From positions 1 to 10,346 of the forward strand of contig NZ_JASLER010000050.1 in assembly GCF_030151085.1 (NCBI RefSeq): a stretch of DNA of 10,346 nucleotides. The letters are read 5' to 3'. The position numbers and the translations under genes are program-made. The notes under the pieces are model-generated. The model did no database searches. It was not told where the DNA came from and saw only the letters and a list, made by a program, of their open reading frames with translations. Below are positions 1 through 7,794 of this stretch, piece by piece (positions within the stretch are counted from its first letter, which is position 1; each line of letters begins with the position of its first letter). This stretch comes from Bacteroides sp. (GTDB lineage Bacteria; Bacteroidota; Bacteroidia; Bacteroidales; Bacteroidaceae).

Positions 1-1836
1 TAACGGTTTAACCTTCTTCTGTTTGTCAGCCCAACGGTATCCTACGAAAATACCTTCGTTATACTTGATGTCGATAGTCTTACGACTACTTTCGCCGGTA
101 TATTCACCCAAGCTATGAGCAGGAACATCTTCCAGCTTCACGGGGAAAGTAAACGGCAATTTACCTGAAGGATTCACATCACCCATCAAAACTGCTGCAA
201 GAGCACTTCCGGCTTCCGAACCCAAGTACCAATCCTGTACAATAGCAGGAACTTCGTTTACCCAAGGCATGGCGATGGCGTTACCAGAGATATTCACTAC
301 AACCAGGTTCTTGTTTGCTTTAGCCAAAGCAGAAATTACTTCATCTTGTCCGTAAGACAAGTTCAGTCCCTTACGGTCAGAGTCTTCGCAATCCTGATGA
401 TTACTCTTATTCAAACCACCGATGAAGATTACATAATCAGCATCAGCAGCTACTTTCACAGCCTCAGCAATCAGCTCCTCGGGAGTACGGTCGTCTTTCA
501 GGTTCTGACCGGTTACTACGCCGTTGTATTCGCCGGTTGCATCGCCCACATATCCACGGGCATACACGATTTCGGCTTTATCACCCACACGTGCTTTGAT
601 ACCATCCAACGGAGAGAGTTCGCGTTGTACTTTCAGTGAAGAACTACCACCACCTACAGTCATCATCTTAACGGCGTTCTCGCCAATCACAGCAATCTTC
701 TTAGCCTTATTCAAATCTATCGGAAGAACGGAGTTCTTGTTCTGCAACAATACGATACCTTCTTCACCAATGCGACGGGCAGCTTCGTAATGTTCCGGAG
801 AAAGCAGACTACCGAAAGGACGGTTCAGATCCATTGTAGTGCGGAAAGCAAGACGTAAGATGCGGCGTACTTTATCATCCAATTCTTTTGTACCTACTTT
901 ACCTTCCTGAATACGCTTCAGATAAGGCATTGCCAGATAATAATTGTCGTATGCATTGCTGGTACCTTGAGAAAGGCCATTGGTCCAGCTACCAAATTCC
1001 ATATCCATGCCGTTGGTGATAGACTGGTCTGTATCGTGTACACCACCCCAGTCGGAAACAACAACACCGTCGAAGCCCCATTCACCTTTCAGAATATCGT
1101 TTAGCAGATATTGGTTGTGGCAAGCGTGCTGACCTTTATAAAGATTGTAAGCACCCATGATAGCCCATGCATTACCTTCCTGAACAGCAGCTTTGAAAGC
1201 CGGCAGATAGATCTCATAGAGGGCACGGTCATCTACAATCACGTTGGTTGTGTGGCGGTTCACTTCATGGTTGTTCAATGCGTAGTGCTTTACACAAGCG
1301 GCAACACCGTTCTGCTGTACACCTTGTACGTATGGAACCACCATACGACCTGCCAAATAGGGGTCTTCACCCATATATTCAAAGTTACGTCCGTTCAACG
1401 GAGTACGGTAGATATTCACACCGGGACCCAACAAAACGGTCTTATTACGATAGCGAGCCTCTTCACCGATGCTCTTTCCATAAAGCATAGACATTTCAGG
1501 ATTCCAGGTAGCTGCCAAGCAAGTCAGTGCAGGATAAGCCACACAAGAGTCATTCGTCCAACCTGCCTGATCCCATTCGTCCCACAATACTTCAGGACGG
1601 ATTCCGTGAGGGCCGTCGGTCATCCAAAACTCAGGAATACCCAAACGAGGCACACCAGCGCTGCTGAATTTTGACTGTGCATGTACCATCGCTACCTTTT
1701 CTTTCAGTGTCAAGCGACTTAATGCATCTTCCACTCTCTGCTCAATGGGTTTGGTTGCGTCCAAATAAACAGGCTTCTGCTGTGCCGACAAAGGCAATAC
1801 AACAGCTAATGCCAAACCGAGTAATACTTTCTTCAT
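1..1836 (-). CDS. GH3 family beta-glucosidase, exported, 3' end cut by window edge
   Basis: Reading the minus strand from ATG at 1836 gives 612 uninterrupted codons with no stop, so the C-terminus lies beyond position 1. Residues 1-18 are a signal peptide (MKK, hydrophobic core, LSA before QQ) with no lipobox, so the product is probably periplasmic. GH3 landmarks in order: MTDGPHG (72-78), GRNFEYMGEDP (149-159), KHYALNNHE (183-191), and VVSDWGG with the predicted nucleophile D262. The second alpha/beta domain contains CEDSDR, whose E484 sits where the GH3 acid/base is expected. The visible part stops at EGIFVGYRW...KPL, just before the usual FPFGxGLSYT motif and fibronectin III-like domain, so roughly 120-150 residues are missing. 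The family removes terminal beta-linked glucose (or xylose) from oligosaccharides. It is third in a minus-strand series after GH30 and GH5, 96 bp behind GH5, which fits the final step of beta-glucan breakdown. Family is certain; linkage specificity is inferred from neighbours. Confidence 0.93.
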   Translation of the reverse strand, partial: MKKVLLGLALAVVLPLSAQQKPVYLDATKPIEQRVEDALSRLTLKEKVAMVHAQSKFSSAGVPRLGIPEFWMTDGPHGIRPEVLWDEWDQAGWTNDSCVAYPALTCLAATWNPEMSMLYGKSIGEEARYRNKTVLLGPGVNIYRTPLNGRNFEYMGEDPYLAGRMVVPYVQGVQQNGVAACVKHYALNNHEVNRHTTNVIVDDRALYEIYLPAFKAAVQEGNAWAIMGAYNLYKGQHACHNQYLLNDILKGEWGFDGVVVSDWGGVHDTDQSITNGMDMEFGSWTNGLSQGTSNAYDNYYLAMPYLKRIQEGKVGTKELDDKVRRILRLAFRTTMDLNRPFGSLLSPEHYEAARRIGEEGIVLLQNKNSVLPIDLNKAKKIAVIGENAVKMMTVGGGSSSLKVQRELSPLDGIKARVGDKAEIVYARGYVGDATGEYNGVVTGQNLKDDRTPEELIAEAVKVAADADYVIFIGGLNKSNHQDCEDSDRKGLNLSYGQDEVISALAKANKNLVVVNISGNAIAMPWVNEVPAIVQDWYLGSEAGSALAAVLMGDVNPSGKLPFTFPVKLEDVPAHSLGEYTGESSRKTIDIKYNEGIFVGYRWADKQKKVKPL

Positions 1837-1874
1837 TCGTTCTTATTTTTATATATGTATTTATATCATTTATC

Positions 1875-1910
1875 AGACACTTGTGTTTATCGCGAGAGAC
1901 ACCAGTGTCT
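1875..1910 (-). repeat. Palindrome pair / hairpin in the GH5-GH3 gap
   Basis: The plus strand has AGACACCAGTGTCT (1897-1910), a perfect 6-bp inverted repeat with a 2-bp centre. A degenerate copy, AGACACTTGTGT (1875-1886), begins exactly 22 bp away. On the transcribed strand the two copies can also pair with each other: AGACACT with AGTGTCT (7 bp), one G.A mismatch, then GTGT with ACAC (4 bp) around a 12-nt loop. There is no T-run after it, so it is not a standard terminator. It could be a dimeric protein site or an mRNA element that tunes GH3 expression or stability. Confidence 0.6.
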
Positions 1911-1923
1911 ATCAAGAGGTCAG

Positions 1924-1931
1924 CAAAGTTA
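1924..1931 (-). promoter_or_regulatory. Possible internal -7 box ahead of GH3
   Basis: The minus strand reads TAACTTTG followed by C just after the GH5 stop codon, matching the Bacteroidales -7 consensus TAnnTTTG. No TTTG -33 box is found at 19-21 bp spacing. It could give GH3 its own transcript, in which case the hairpin at 1875-1910 would lie in the 5' leader. Motif matches this short arise by chance, so this is tentative. Confidence 0.3.
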
Positions 1932-1932
1932 A

Positions 1933-3186
1933 TCATTTTTTCATTCCCAATGATTGGATATATCCCTCTTGTACTACACAATTCTTCAGTTTGCAAGCTT
2001 CAATAAAGTCCATCATTGCCTTGCGTGACATTGCCTGATCGGGGCGGGCTTCACGAATTTCTTTGTATGTGGCACGTGGAGCTTCAGAGAAATACACAAC
2101 ATTCGCCCAGTTCTCCGGCGGAGTGATGCCTACAAAAGAGGAACCATCCATCTTCTTATAAGGCCAGAAAGTATAACCGATATTGTTTTCACGCATTGTC
2201 TTGCAGAAAGCAGCTTGCCACTCATCCGTATTGTGTCCTATTTCACCCATGTACATCGGCAGATTCACACTGTCACGGAAGCTAATGTAAGATTGAATAG
2301 CCTCTTTCGATGTCCCGCCGCCATAACGATGGCAAGTGTACATAATCTTATCATCGAACTTGGAATCTTTGAACGGTTTGAAGTTACTATTCCATTGCGA
2401 ACCACCCAATAAGATAATATGATTCTTGTCTACTTCACGAATAGCAGCTACACCTTTCTTATACACCTCTTCCAATTTTCCGTTCAGTTCATCCACATTC
2501 TCGAAATAAGGAGCGATGGGTTCATTGAAAAGTTCGTAACCCAAGATTACCGGTTCATTCTTATATCGGTCGGCAATATTACGCCAGATATCACAGTAGA
2601 GTTGCTGGCTGGCTTCACTATCGAATAACCAGGGATAGCCGTAGCTATCGTCAATGTTATCCCCCGTCTGTCCGCCGGGAGCATCGTGCATATCCAGAAT
2701 GAGGTAAAGGTCTGCTTCGCGGCACCAGTTAACCAAGCTGTCTACACGGGCAAATCCATCTTGATTGGCAGTCAAACCCATATAATCTTCATCCGTAAAT
2801 AGTTTGTAGTGGAAAGGCAGACGGATCGTATTAGCCCCCGTATTCTTGATAAACTGAATATCTTCACGGGTTACATAATTGTCCTTGAACGCTTTCCAAA
2901 ACTCATTAGTAAAGTCCGGGCCAACCAATTGGCTGAACATCTCATTAATGAAACGTCCCGAATTCGTCTTACTGAACTTAAACATATAACCTTCCGGATT
3001 CAACCAATTGCCAAGGTTCGTACCCATTATAAATAGTTTGCTTCCATCGGGCTTAACCAAATCTTGTCCTTGAATGGTAATGAAGGCATCAGAAGAAACC
3101 TGTTCCGCAGCCTTCTTCTCGCTGCATCCCATTGTACCCAACGCAAGCAGGGCAATAGAAAGAGTTGTTGTTACTAAATGTTTCAT
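1933..3186 (-). CDS. GH5 family glycoside hydrolase, lipoprotein
   Basis: The 417-residue product starts with a lipoprotein signal: MKH, a hydrophobic stretch, then a plausible lipobox ending at C21, followed by the charged SEKKAAEQ. The rest is one GH5 (beta/alpha)8 catalytic domain. Visible landmarks are MGTNLGNW (54-61), NTIRLPFHY with R122, LDMHDAPGG (164-172), ELFNEP with the predicted acid/base E222, a His-containing segment TCHRYGG (284-290), and MGEIGHN with the predicted nucleophile E315. No extra binding module is seen. GH5 enzymes are retaining endo- or exo-acting hydrolases, mostly on beta-linked glucans and mannans; the LDMHDAPGG form recalls exo-beta-1,3/1,6-glucanase-like subfamilies, but I cannot fix the subfamily. 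It lies 59 bp after GH30 with no terminator between, so the two are probably co-transcribed. Its likely place is the periplasm or cell surface, acting on the same glucan as GH30 and GH3. Confidence 0.92.
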   Translation of the reverse strand: MKHLVTTTLSIALLALGTMGCSEKKAAEQVSSDAFITIQGQDLVKPDGSKLFIMGTNLGNWLNPEGYMFKFSKTNSGRFINEMFSQLVGPDFTNEFWKAFKDNYVTREDIQFIKNTGANTIRLPFHYKLFTDEDYMGLTANQDGFARVDSLVNWCREADLYLILDMHDAPGGQTGDNIDDSYGYPWLFDSEASQQLYCDIWRNIADRYKNEPVILGYELFNEPIAPYFENVDELNGKLEEVYKKGVAAIREVDKNHIILLGGSQWNSNFKPFKDSKFDDKIMYTCHRYGGGTSKEAIQSYISFRDSVNLPMYMGEIGHNTDEWQAAFCKTMRENNIGYTFWPYKKMDGSSFVGITPPENWANVVYFSEAPRATYKEIREARPDQAMSRKAMMDFIEACKLKNCVVQEGYIQSLGMKK

Positions 3187-3245
3187 GCGTAATATAATTT
3201 GGGGTTATTATTATTGATTCATGTTTGTGTGTGAATAATGCCTTG

Positions 3246-4736
3246 TTATCTTTTCCAACGATAGGAAGCTACCGATTTGCCCGGTATCGTACAATCTATA
3301 TAATTCTTTCCATCAGCAGTCAGGCTTATACGAGCAATGCCTTCATTCTCGTTCAATACGACAAAAGCAACCGTTCCATCGAGATTTTCGAATGCAGAGC
3401 ACATCAAGCCCTTGGTAGAATTACCGCTATTTTCAATGCGATATGCGCCCGGTTTTACTACCGATGACAAATGACCGATAATGTAATAATGTGAGTTATT
3501 AGTAATCGTCTTATAATTGGAGCGATCAATATCTACCGCACCGTAGCAAGTCTGGCACCCACCCTCACGATTAGGACCACGCTCCGAGTCGAGCATCAGG
3601 TTCCAGACAATGACACCTTTACACCAGTTATTCACTGTACCCAAAGCTACTTCACGCATATCATCCATCAGACGTTTCTGTAGATTACGTCCATCATTCC
3701 ACATACCGATAGAGGTTTCGGTAAAGATAAGCTCTTTATCGGGACGCTGACTTTGAATATCATTCAGTTCCTCGCGATTACCTCCATAGTTGTGGTAGGC
3801 TGCACCGGTCAGGAAAGAGGCGGCTACTTCGTCATCATACATTTTGATAGGATAATCGTTCTGGTCTGCCATCTTATCATAGTTATAATTATGGTCGAAA
3901 GCATAGATTTTAGTATCCAGTCCGGCAGCTTTGAGGGCAGGACCAAGAGCTTCTTTCACGAATGCCAGTTCTTCTTTCCATCCCATGAATAAAGAAGCTG
4001 AATTTCCCCTATTCAACGGTTCATTTTGAGGAGTAATGGAATAAATCTGAATGCCTTCTTTGTTGAAAGCCTGTATCCACTTTACGAAATAAGTAGCGTA
4101 ATCTTGATAGTAATCCGGATTCAACTGACCGCTTGTCCAGGAATCAAAAGGTTTCTTCTCATCCAGATTGTTCACCTTCATCCATTTGGGAGAAGTCCAG
4201 GGAGAACCCAGGATCTTGATTGCCGGATTGATTGCCAGAATCTCTTTTAAGATAGGTATAATGTAATCCTTTTCCTCGCTTTGCAAAGCGAAATTCTCTA
4301 TACCCGGCTTATCACAACAAGTATATTCACTCAGTGAGAAGTCCGAACAACCGATGGAAATACGGATATAGCTAAATCCCAGTCCGTCTTTATCAGAAAA
4401 AGTCTTGGTCAGGAACTTTGCACGGTCGGCAGGAGCCATCTTCATTAGATTATAGCATGTGGAACCGGTAACAGCAGCTCCAAATCCATCCATCGACTGA
4501 TAACGCACAGCCGGATTTAATGTAATCACTTCTGCAAACTTTGGTTTAGCAGAGAAGCTCAAAGTCGTTTCGTTAAAACTTTGTGCACGGTCGGCAGTCG
4601 TAGTTAATGCCGTTACTTTACCTTCAGGTGTTGCCGGTTCAGAAGGTGTTTCTGCTGCCGGAACAGAATTATTGCCACAAGCAATTGCCGCAACCGACAT
4701 ACAACAACCTAATAAGAGAGGAAATTTTAATTTCAT
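3246..4736 (-). CDS. GH30 family glucanase, probable endo-beta-1,6-glucanase lipoprotein
   Basis: This 496-residue protein has a short N-terminal signal with a lipobox-like AIAC ending at C20 (C11 fits LLGC but leaves too short a signal). A Pro/Glu/Thr-rich linker (about 26-40) follows. The GH30 (beta/alpha)8 domain has QSMDGFGAAVT (80-90), GLGFSYIRISIGCSDFS (118-134), LGSPWTSPKWMK (176-187), TPQNEP with predicted acid/base E239, and IFTETSIGMW with predicted nucleophile E340. A C-terminal beta-sandwich of the usual GH30 type (about 420-496) ends in SYRWKR. Overall it resembles the Bacteroides GH30_3 beta-1,6-glucanases that degrade fungal-type beta-1,6-glucan (recalled from family knowledge, not searched). 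It is the first hydrolase gene downstream of the membrane regulator and has a candidate -7 box about 30 bp before its start, so it probably opens the enzyme operon. Family and catalytic pair are clear; beta-1,6 specificity is inference. Confidence 0.93.
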   Translation of the reverse strand: MKLKFPLLLGCCMSVAAIACGNNSVPAAETPSEPATPEGKVTALTTTADRAQSFNETTLSFSAKPKFAEVITLNPAVRYQSMDGFGAAVTGSTCYNLMKMAPADRAKFLTKTFSDKDGLGFSYIRISIGCSDFSLSEYTCCDKPGIENFALQSEEKDYIIPILKEILAINPAIKILGSPWTSPKWMKVNNLDEKKPFDSWTSGQLNPDYYQDYATYFVKWIQAFNKEGIQIYSITPQNEPLNRGNSASLFMGWKEELAFVKEALGPALKAAGLDTKIYAFDHNYNYDKMADQNDYPIKMYDDEVAASFLTGAAYHNYGGNREELNDIQSQRPDKELIFTETSIGMWNDGRNLQKRLMDDMREVALGTVNNWCKGVIVWNLMLDSERGPNREGGCQTCYGAVDIDRSNYKTITNNSHYYIIGHLSSVVKPGAYRIENSGNSTKGLMCSAFENLDGTVAFVVLNENEGIARISLTADGKNYIDCTIPGKSVASYRWKR

Positions 4737-4765
4737 GGTATCGTCTTTAATGGTTTAAACTTTCC

Positions 4766-4773
4766 CAAAGTTA
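4766..4773 (-). promoter_or_regulatory. Candidate promoter -7 box for the GH30-GH5-GH3 operon
   Basis: The minus strand reads TAACTTTG, a full match to TAnnTTTG. It would place the transcript start near 4759 and give a leader of about 23 nt before the GH30 ATG. The -33 region at 20-bp spacing is not TTTG, as expected for a promoter that needs an activator. It lies in the 184-bp gap behind the regulator gene. Confidence 0.4.
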
Positions 4774-4834
4774 GGAAAGATAAGAACACACCGTACCGAC
4801 GAAATAATAATAGGTGGAATACTAAAGGCTATAT

Positions 4835-4850
4835 ACATACTTAACATACT
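4835..4850 (-). repeat. Short direct repeats upstream of GH30 (possible activator site)
   Basis: ACATACT occurs at 4835-4841 and again at 4844-4850, a 9-bp step. A related ATACTAA occurs at 4819-4825 and at 4846-4852. On the minus strand they sit about 60-90 bp upstream of the candidate -7 box of GH30, a normal place for an activator. The DNA is AT-rich, so chance is a real alternative. Confidence 0.3.
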
Positions 4851-4920
4851 AATAAACAACAAGATGAGAAACAGTAGTGAACATCAAAAAGTGGATACAA
4901 AAACCCCAATTGACGTATTG

Positions 4921-6513
4921 TTAACGTATCATCATCAAGTGCATTTCAAAGTTTTCCCGAGAGATGCGGGCCTTACTTTTTACCTTAGCACGATAATTAT
5001 AGATAGTGTTTACTGAATAGCGAAGAAACTCTGCGATCTGAGAACTATCATCAATACCCAAGCGTATCAAGGCAAAGATACGAAGTTCGGTATTCAGCAA
5101 TTCACCTTTGCGAAGTACGATGCGCTCTTCAGGTTGTAGCAAATCATTGAACTTATCAACAAAATCCGGAAAAAGATTCAGGAAAGCAGTATCGAAGTTT
5201 TCATATAACTCCTTCAAGCCCGCATCCAGCACTTCACGGGATCGTACCATCTTCAAGAGTTCCTCTGTCTGCCCCGCCGATATTTTTTTATTGACCATTC
5301 TGCGATAGGTATCCAGTCGATTTATATAAATGGAACACAAATTCATAAACCGTCCTATATATTCCTCCTTAATATGATTGGAGATATGCAACTGTTCATT
5401 AGCCTGTTCCAGGTTATTGCGGGCTACAGAAAGGCGTTTCATCTGCCGGTAAATGTAGGCGACTGCGGCAACCAACAACAAAGTCAATGCGCTGATTAAC
5501 CCAATATACAGACGAAGTCGGTCATTTTGCTTCTCACGCATAGCCTGATAAGTGAGATCTATCAACGAAAGAATTCCCGCAGTTTGCAAACTACGACTAC
5601 GAGCATTGTATCGGTTCGTTTCATTCCACGAAAAGCGGATGTATTGATAGGCACGCTCAATATCACCTTCTTCATAAAGCAATTGTGCCAAATTCCAAAG
5701 AGAAGCATGATCGGTGATTGCCAACTGGATATCAGTCAGTGCAGACAATGTCAGATAACGTTTCTCTGCTTCTTTATCCCCCATCTGCCGGTAGAGTTGT
5801 GAACGATGATAGGTAACCAATGCATATTCAGGAGAATTCAGTTCTACGTTAGCCAGACGTTTGTCATTAATGCTCAAAGCCAATTGTAAATTCCCGGCCG
5901 CCGCCTCGCGCATCTCCTTCCGTTCCATATAAAGAGCCGAAGTTGGCGGAAGCACCTGCATCAATGAATCATCATAATTGACGGATAGTTTCTGATAGCG
6001 TTTTCTAAAAGAATTGTCTTGTGTAAAGGCTCTTAGTTCTTCATATAGATGACGGTAGCAGTTGTAATAATCGGGTAACAAACGGTCGGGCAGCAATTCT
6101 CTATCAATCTGCCCTAACAAATCGGTAGCCTCCTCATACATTCCTGCGGAAGCCATCAGATAGGCAAGTTCCAGTCGGGTTTCAGCAGCAGCATCCTGTT
6201 GTTTGTGTAGCTCTGCCCAGTCCAGATTGACATTGAGGTAATAGATGGCAGAATCACAGATGTAAGCTTTATATTCTTTATAAATTTCCCCATTCCATCG
6301 AAAGAAAGAGGTGCTGGTTGTATCTACATCGAGCAGTTGATTCTTCAATTTCTCAATACGTGCCTTACGTATAGCTACATATTGCTCGTGCGCACCGATT
6401 GCTTCATCAAGTGAAGATGTCAATGCAGCAACAGTCAACGAATCGGCAGAAGCTACCATATTCTGCGCAATCGCAACAATGAAAAGACAAAAGAATAGTA
6501 GTTTCCTTTTCAT
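4921..6513 (-). CDS. DUF6377/SusR-like membrane-spanning transcriptional regulator
   Basis: I place the start at ATG 6513, which gives MKRKLLFFCLFIVAIAQ, a normal signal sequence, and 530 residues. An ATG 45 bp further upstream would add a poorly fitting 15-residue tail. After the signal comes a mostly helical region (about 25-325) with TPR-like helix pairs (e.g. LAYLMASAGMYEEATDLL, LAQLLYEEGDIERAYQYI), predicted periplasmic. One strong membrane helix follows (about 334-355, YIGLISALTLLLVAAVAYIY). A coiled stretch (about 356-380) leads to a cytoplasmic C-terminal domain ending in a LuxR-like helix-turn-helix (about 473-515, with LIRLGIDDSSQIAEFL and SVNTIYNYRAKVK). No kinase or receiver domain is present, so it appears to join periplasmic sensing and DNA binding in one chain. 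Proteins of this layout commonly sit beside Bacteroides glycan-utilisation genes. It precedes GH30 by 184 bp on the same strand and is the obvious candidate regulator of that operon; its ligand is unknown. Confidence 0.82.
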   Translation of the reverse strand: MKRKLLFFCLFIVAIAQNMVASADSLTVAALTSSLDEAIGAHEQYVAIRKARIEKLKNQLLDVDTTSTSFFRWNGEIYKEYKAYICDSAIYYLNVNLDWAELHKQQDAAAETRLELAYLMASAGMYEEATDLLGQIDRELLPDRLLPDYYNCYRHLYEELRAFTQDNSFRKRYQKLSVNYDDSLMQVLPPTSALYMERKEMREAAAGNLQLALSINDKRLANVELNSPEYALVTYHRSQLYRQMGDKEAEKRYLTLSALTDIQLAITDHASLWNLAQLLYEEGDIERAYQYIRFSWNETNRYNARSRSLQTAGILSLIDLTYQAMREKQNDRLRLYIGLISALTLLLVAAVAYIYRQMKRLSVARNNLEQANEQLHISNHIKEEYIGRFMNLCSIYINRLDTYRRMVNKKISAGQTEELLKMVRSREVLDAGLKELYENFDTAFLNLFPDFVDKFNDLLQPEERIVLRKGELLNTELRIFALIRLGIDDSSQIAEFLRYSVNTIYNYRAKVKSKARISRENFEMHLMMIR

Positions 6514-6518
6514 GGCAA

Positions 6519-6526
6519 CAAAGATA
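6519..6526 (-). promoter_or_regulatory. -7-like boxes before the regulator gene
   Basis: The minus strand reads TATCTTTG at 6526-6519, and a second match, TAGCTTTG, at 6547-6540. Neither has TTTG at the usual -33 spacing. If the nearer box is used, transcription would start on or next to the ATG at 6513, giving an almost leaderless mRNA. The farther one gives a leader of about 20 nt and would rule out the longer upstream start. Confidence 0.3.
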
Positions 6527-6570
6527 ACAAGAAATCCTACAAAGCTATAGCACCCCAAAAAATAGTTTCT

Positions 6571-6578
6571 TATATTTG
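6571..6578 (+). promoter_or_regulatory. Candidate promoter -7 box for the DUF5009-queH operon
   Basis: TATATTTG followed by C matches the extended Bacteroidales -7 element. It predicts a start near 6585 and a leader of about 23 nt to the ATG at 6608. No clear TTTG is seen at the -33 position. It lies in a 94-bp divergent gap and faces away from the regulator gene. Confidence 0.5.
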
Positions 6579-6607
6579 CGACTTAAACCCCCAAAATTAA
6601 AACACTT

Positions 6608-7792
6608 ATGAAAAACTTAGCCTCCCAACGAGTAGCTGCGGTCGATGTATTCCGTGCACTTACCATGTTCCTTATGCTCTTCGTAAACGACATTCCCGGT
6701 CTGAAAAACGTTCCTCACTGGCTGATGCATGCAAAGATCGACGAGGACATGTTGGGATTCTCCGATACCATTTTCCCGGCTTTCCTTTTCTGTATGGGTA
6801 TGTCCATTTCGTTTGCCATACAAAACCGTTACAAGAAAGGAGACACTACGCTTCAAGTTATTTCACATGTATTCTGGCGCACGGTGGCATTGTTAGCTAT
6901 GGGATTGTTCTCACTCAATAGTGGCGACATTGAGGGCGGATTATCTCACCCATGGTTTTCTATACTGATGGTGATCGGCTTCTTCCTGACCTGGGGTGTT
7001 TATCCGAAGGCTGAAGGTTCAAAAAAAGCCCTTTTCACCGCAATGAAAATAGCTGGCGTACTGCTACTGGCATTTCTTGTTGTCTATAAAGATATGAATG
7101 GAAAGCCTTTCCAAGTTAGTTGGTGGGGCATTTTGGGACTGATTGGCTGGACGTATGCCGTATGTGCAGGTATTTATCTGTTTACTCGCGAGAGCTTGCG
7201 TAATAATGCCATTGCTTGGTTTGTTGTAGTGTTGCTTGCCGTACTCAGCCATTCAGATTTGATACCGGGTGAATATGGCAGCCGGATTGTCTTACTACCT
7301 TTCATTCCTAGTGATTGGACGCTACATGCTTTCGGTATGTCCGGTCTGCTGACCTCTCTATTGATGCAACAATATGCCGACCGTGCCAAACCTGGGAAAT
7401 TCATCGGTATGCTCTGTATCCTTGGTGTAGGAATGCTTGTTCTTGCCCTCATCTCCCACCCGTACTGGATTATCTCTAAAATACAAGCCACTCCAAGCTG
7501 GTTATTCTATTGCCTTGCTGCTTTCTTCCCGCTATTCGGCTTCTTCTATTGGCTGACGGATGTAAAAGGCAAAACCAACTGGTTCAATATCATCAAGCCA
7601 GCCGGTACTGCGACATTGACTTGCTACATCATTCCTTATATATGGTATGCCGTTCAACAATTACTAAATCTGCACTACCCCGAAGTATTGGGAAGCGGTG
7701 CCCCCGGACTGCTCAAATCACTGGTATTCTCCCTCATCATTGTGCAGTTCACCGGCTTACTGGTAAAAGGAAAGATTAAATTAAAAGTATAA
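6608..7792 (+). CDS. DUF5009 / HGSNAT-like multispanning membrane acyltransferase
   Basis: This 394-residue protein has about 11-12 hydrophobic membrane segments, starting around residues 13-28, 53-71, 86-103 and 113-132 and ending around 366-386. The N-terminal signature RVAAVDVFRALTMFLMLFVN is typical of DUF5009 and the related heparan-alpha-glucosaminide N-acetyltransferase (HGSNAT) proteins. The segment WLMHA (38-42) followed by GFSDTIFPAFLFCMGMS lines up, from memory, with the HGSNAT stretch around its acetyl-accepting histidine, making H41 the candidate active residue. HGSNAT moves an acetyl group from cytosolic acetyl-CoA across a membrane onto a terminal glucosamine. The bacterial substrate is not known, and an acyl transfer onto a periplasmic sugar is inference. 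It is divergent from the regulator by 94 bp and runs into queH with a 2-bp gap. The family assignment is good; function is uncertain. Confidence 0.82.
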   Translation: MKNLASQRVAAVDVFRALTMFLMLFVNDIPGLKNVPHWLMHAKIDEDMLGFSDTIFPAFLFCMGMSISFAIQNRYKKGDTTLQVISHVFWRTVALLAMGLFSLNSGDIEGGLSHPWFSILMVIGFFLTWGVYPKAEGSKKALFTAMKIAGVLLLAFLVVYKDMNGKPFQVSWWGILGLIGWTYAVCAGIYLFTRESLRNNAIAWFVVVLLAVLSHSDLIPGEYGSRIVLLPFIPSDWTLHAFGMSGLLTSLLMQQYADRAKPGKFIGMLCILGVGMLVLALISHPYWIISKIQATPSWLFYCLAAFFPLFGFFYWLTDVKGKTNWFNIIKPAGTATLTCYIIPYIWYAVQQLLNLHYPEVLGSGAPGLLKSLVFSLIIVQFTGLLVKGKIKLKV

Positions 7793-7794
7793 TC

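Noticed and set aside
346..639. Plus-strand frames opposite the GH3 gene (also 524-790 and 1111-1674)
   Set aside because: They are shadows of the conserved minus-strand GH3 frame, which has all its family motifs and codon pattern.
1742..1996. An 84-codon minus-strand frame overlapping the GH5 end and GH3 start
   Set aside because: It is out of frame with both hydrolases and overlaps conserved coding sequence; no recognisable domain or signal.
6514..6558. Longer N-terminus of the regulator starting at 6558
   Set aside because: It would put 15 hydrophobic residues before a complete signal sequence and would overlap both -7-like boxes; the start at 6513 explains the sequence better.
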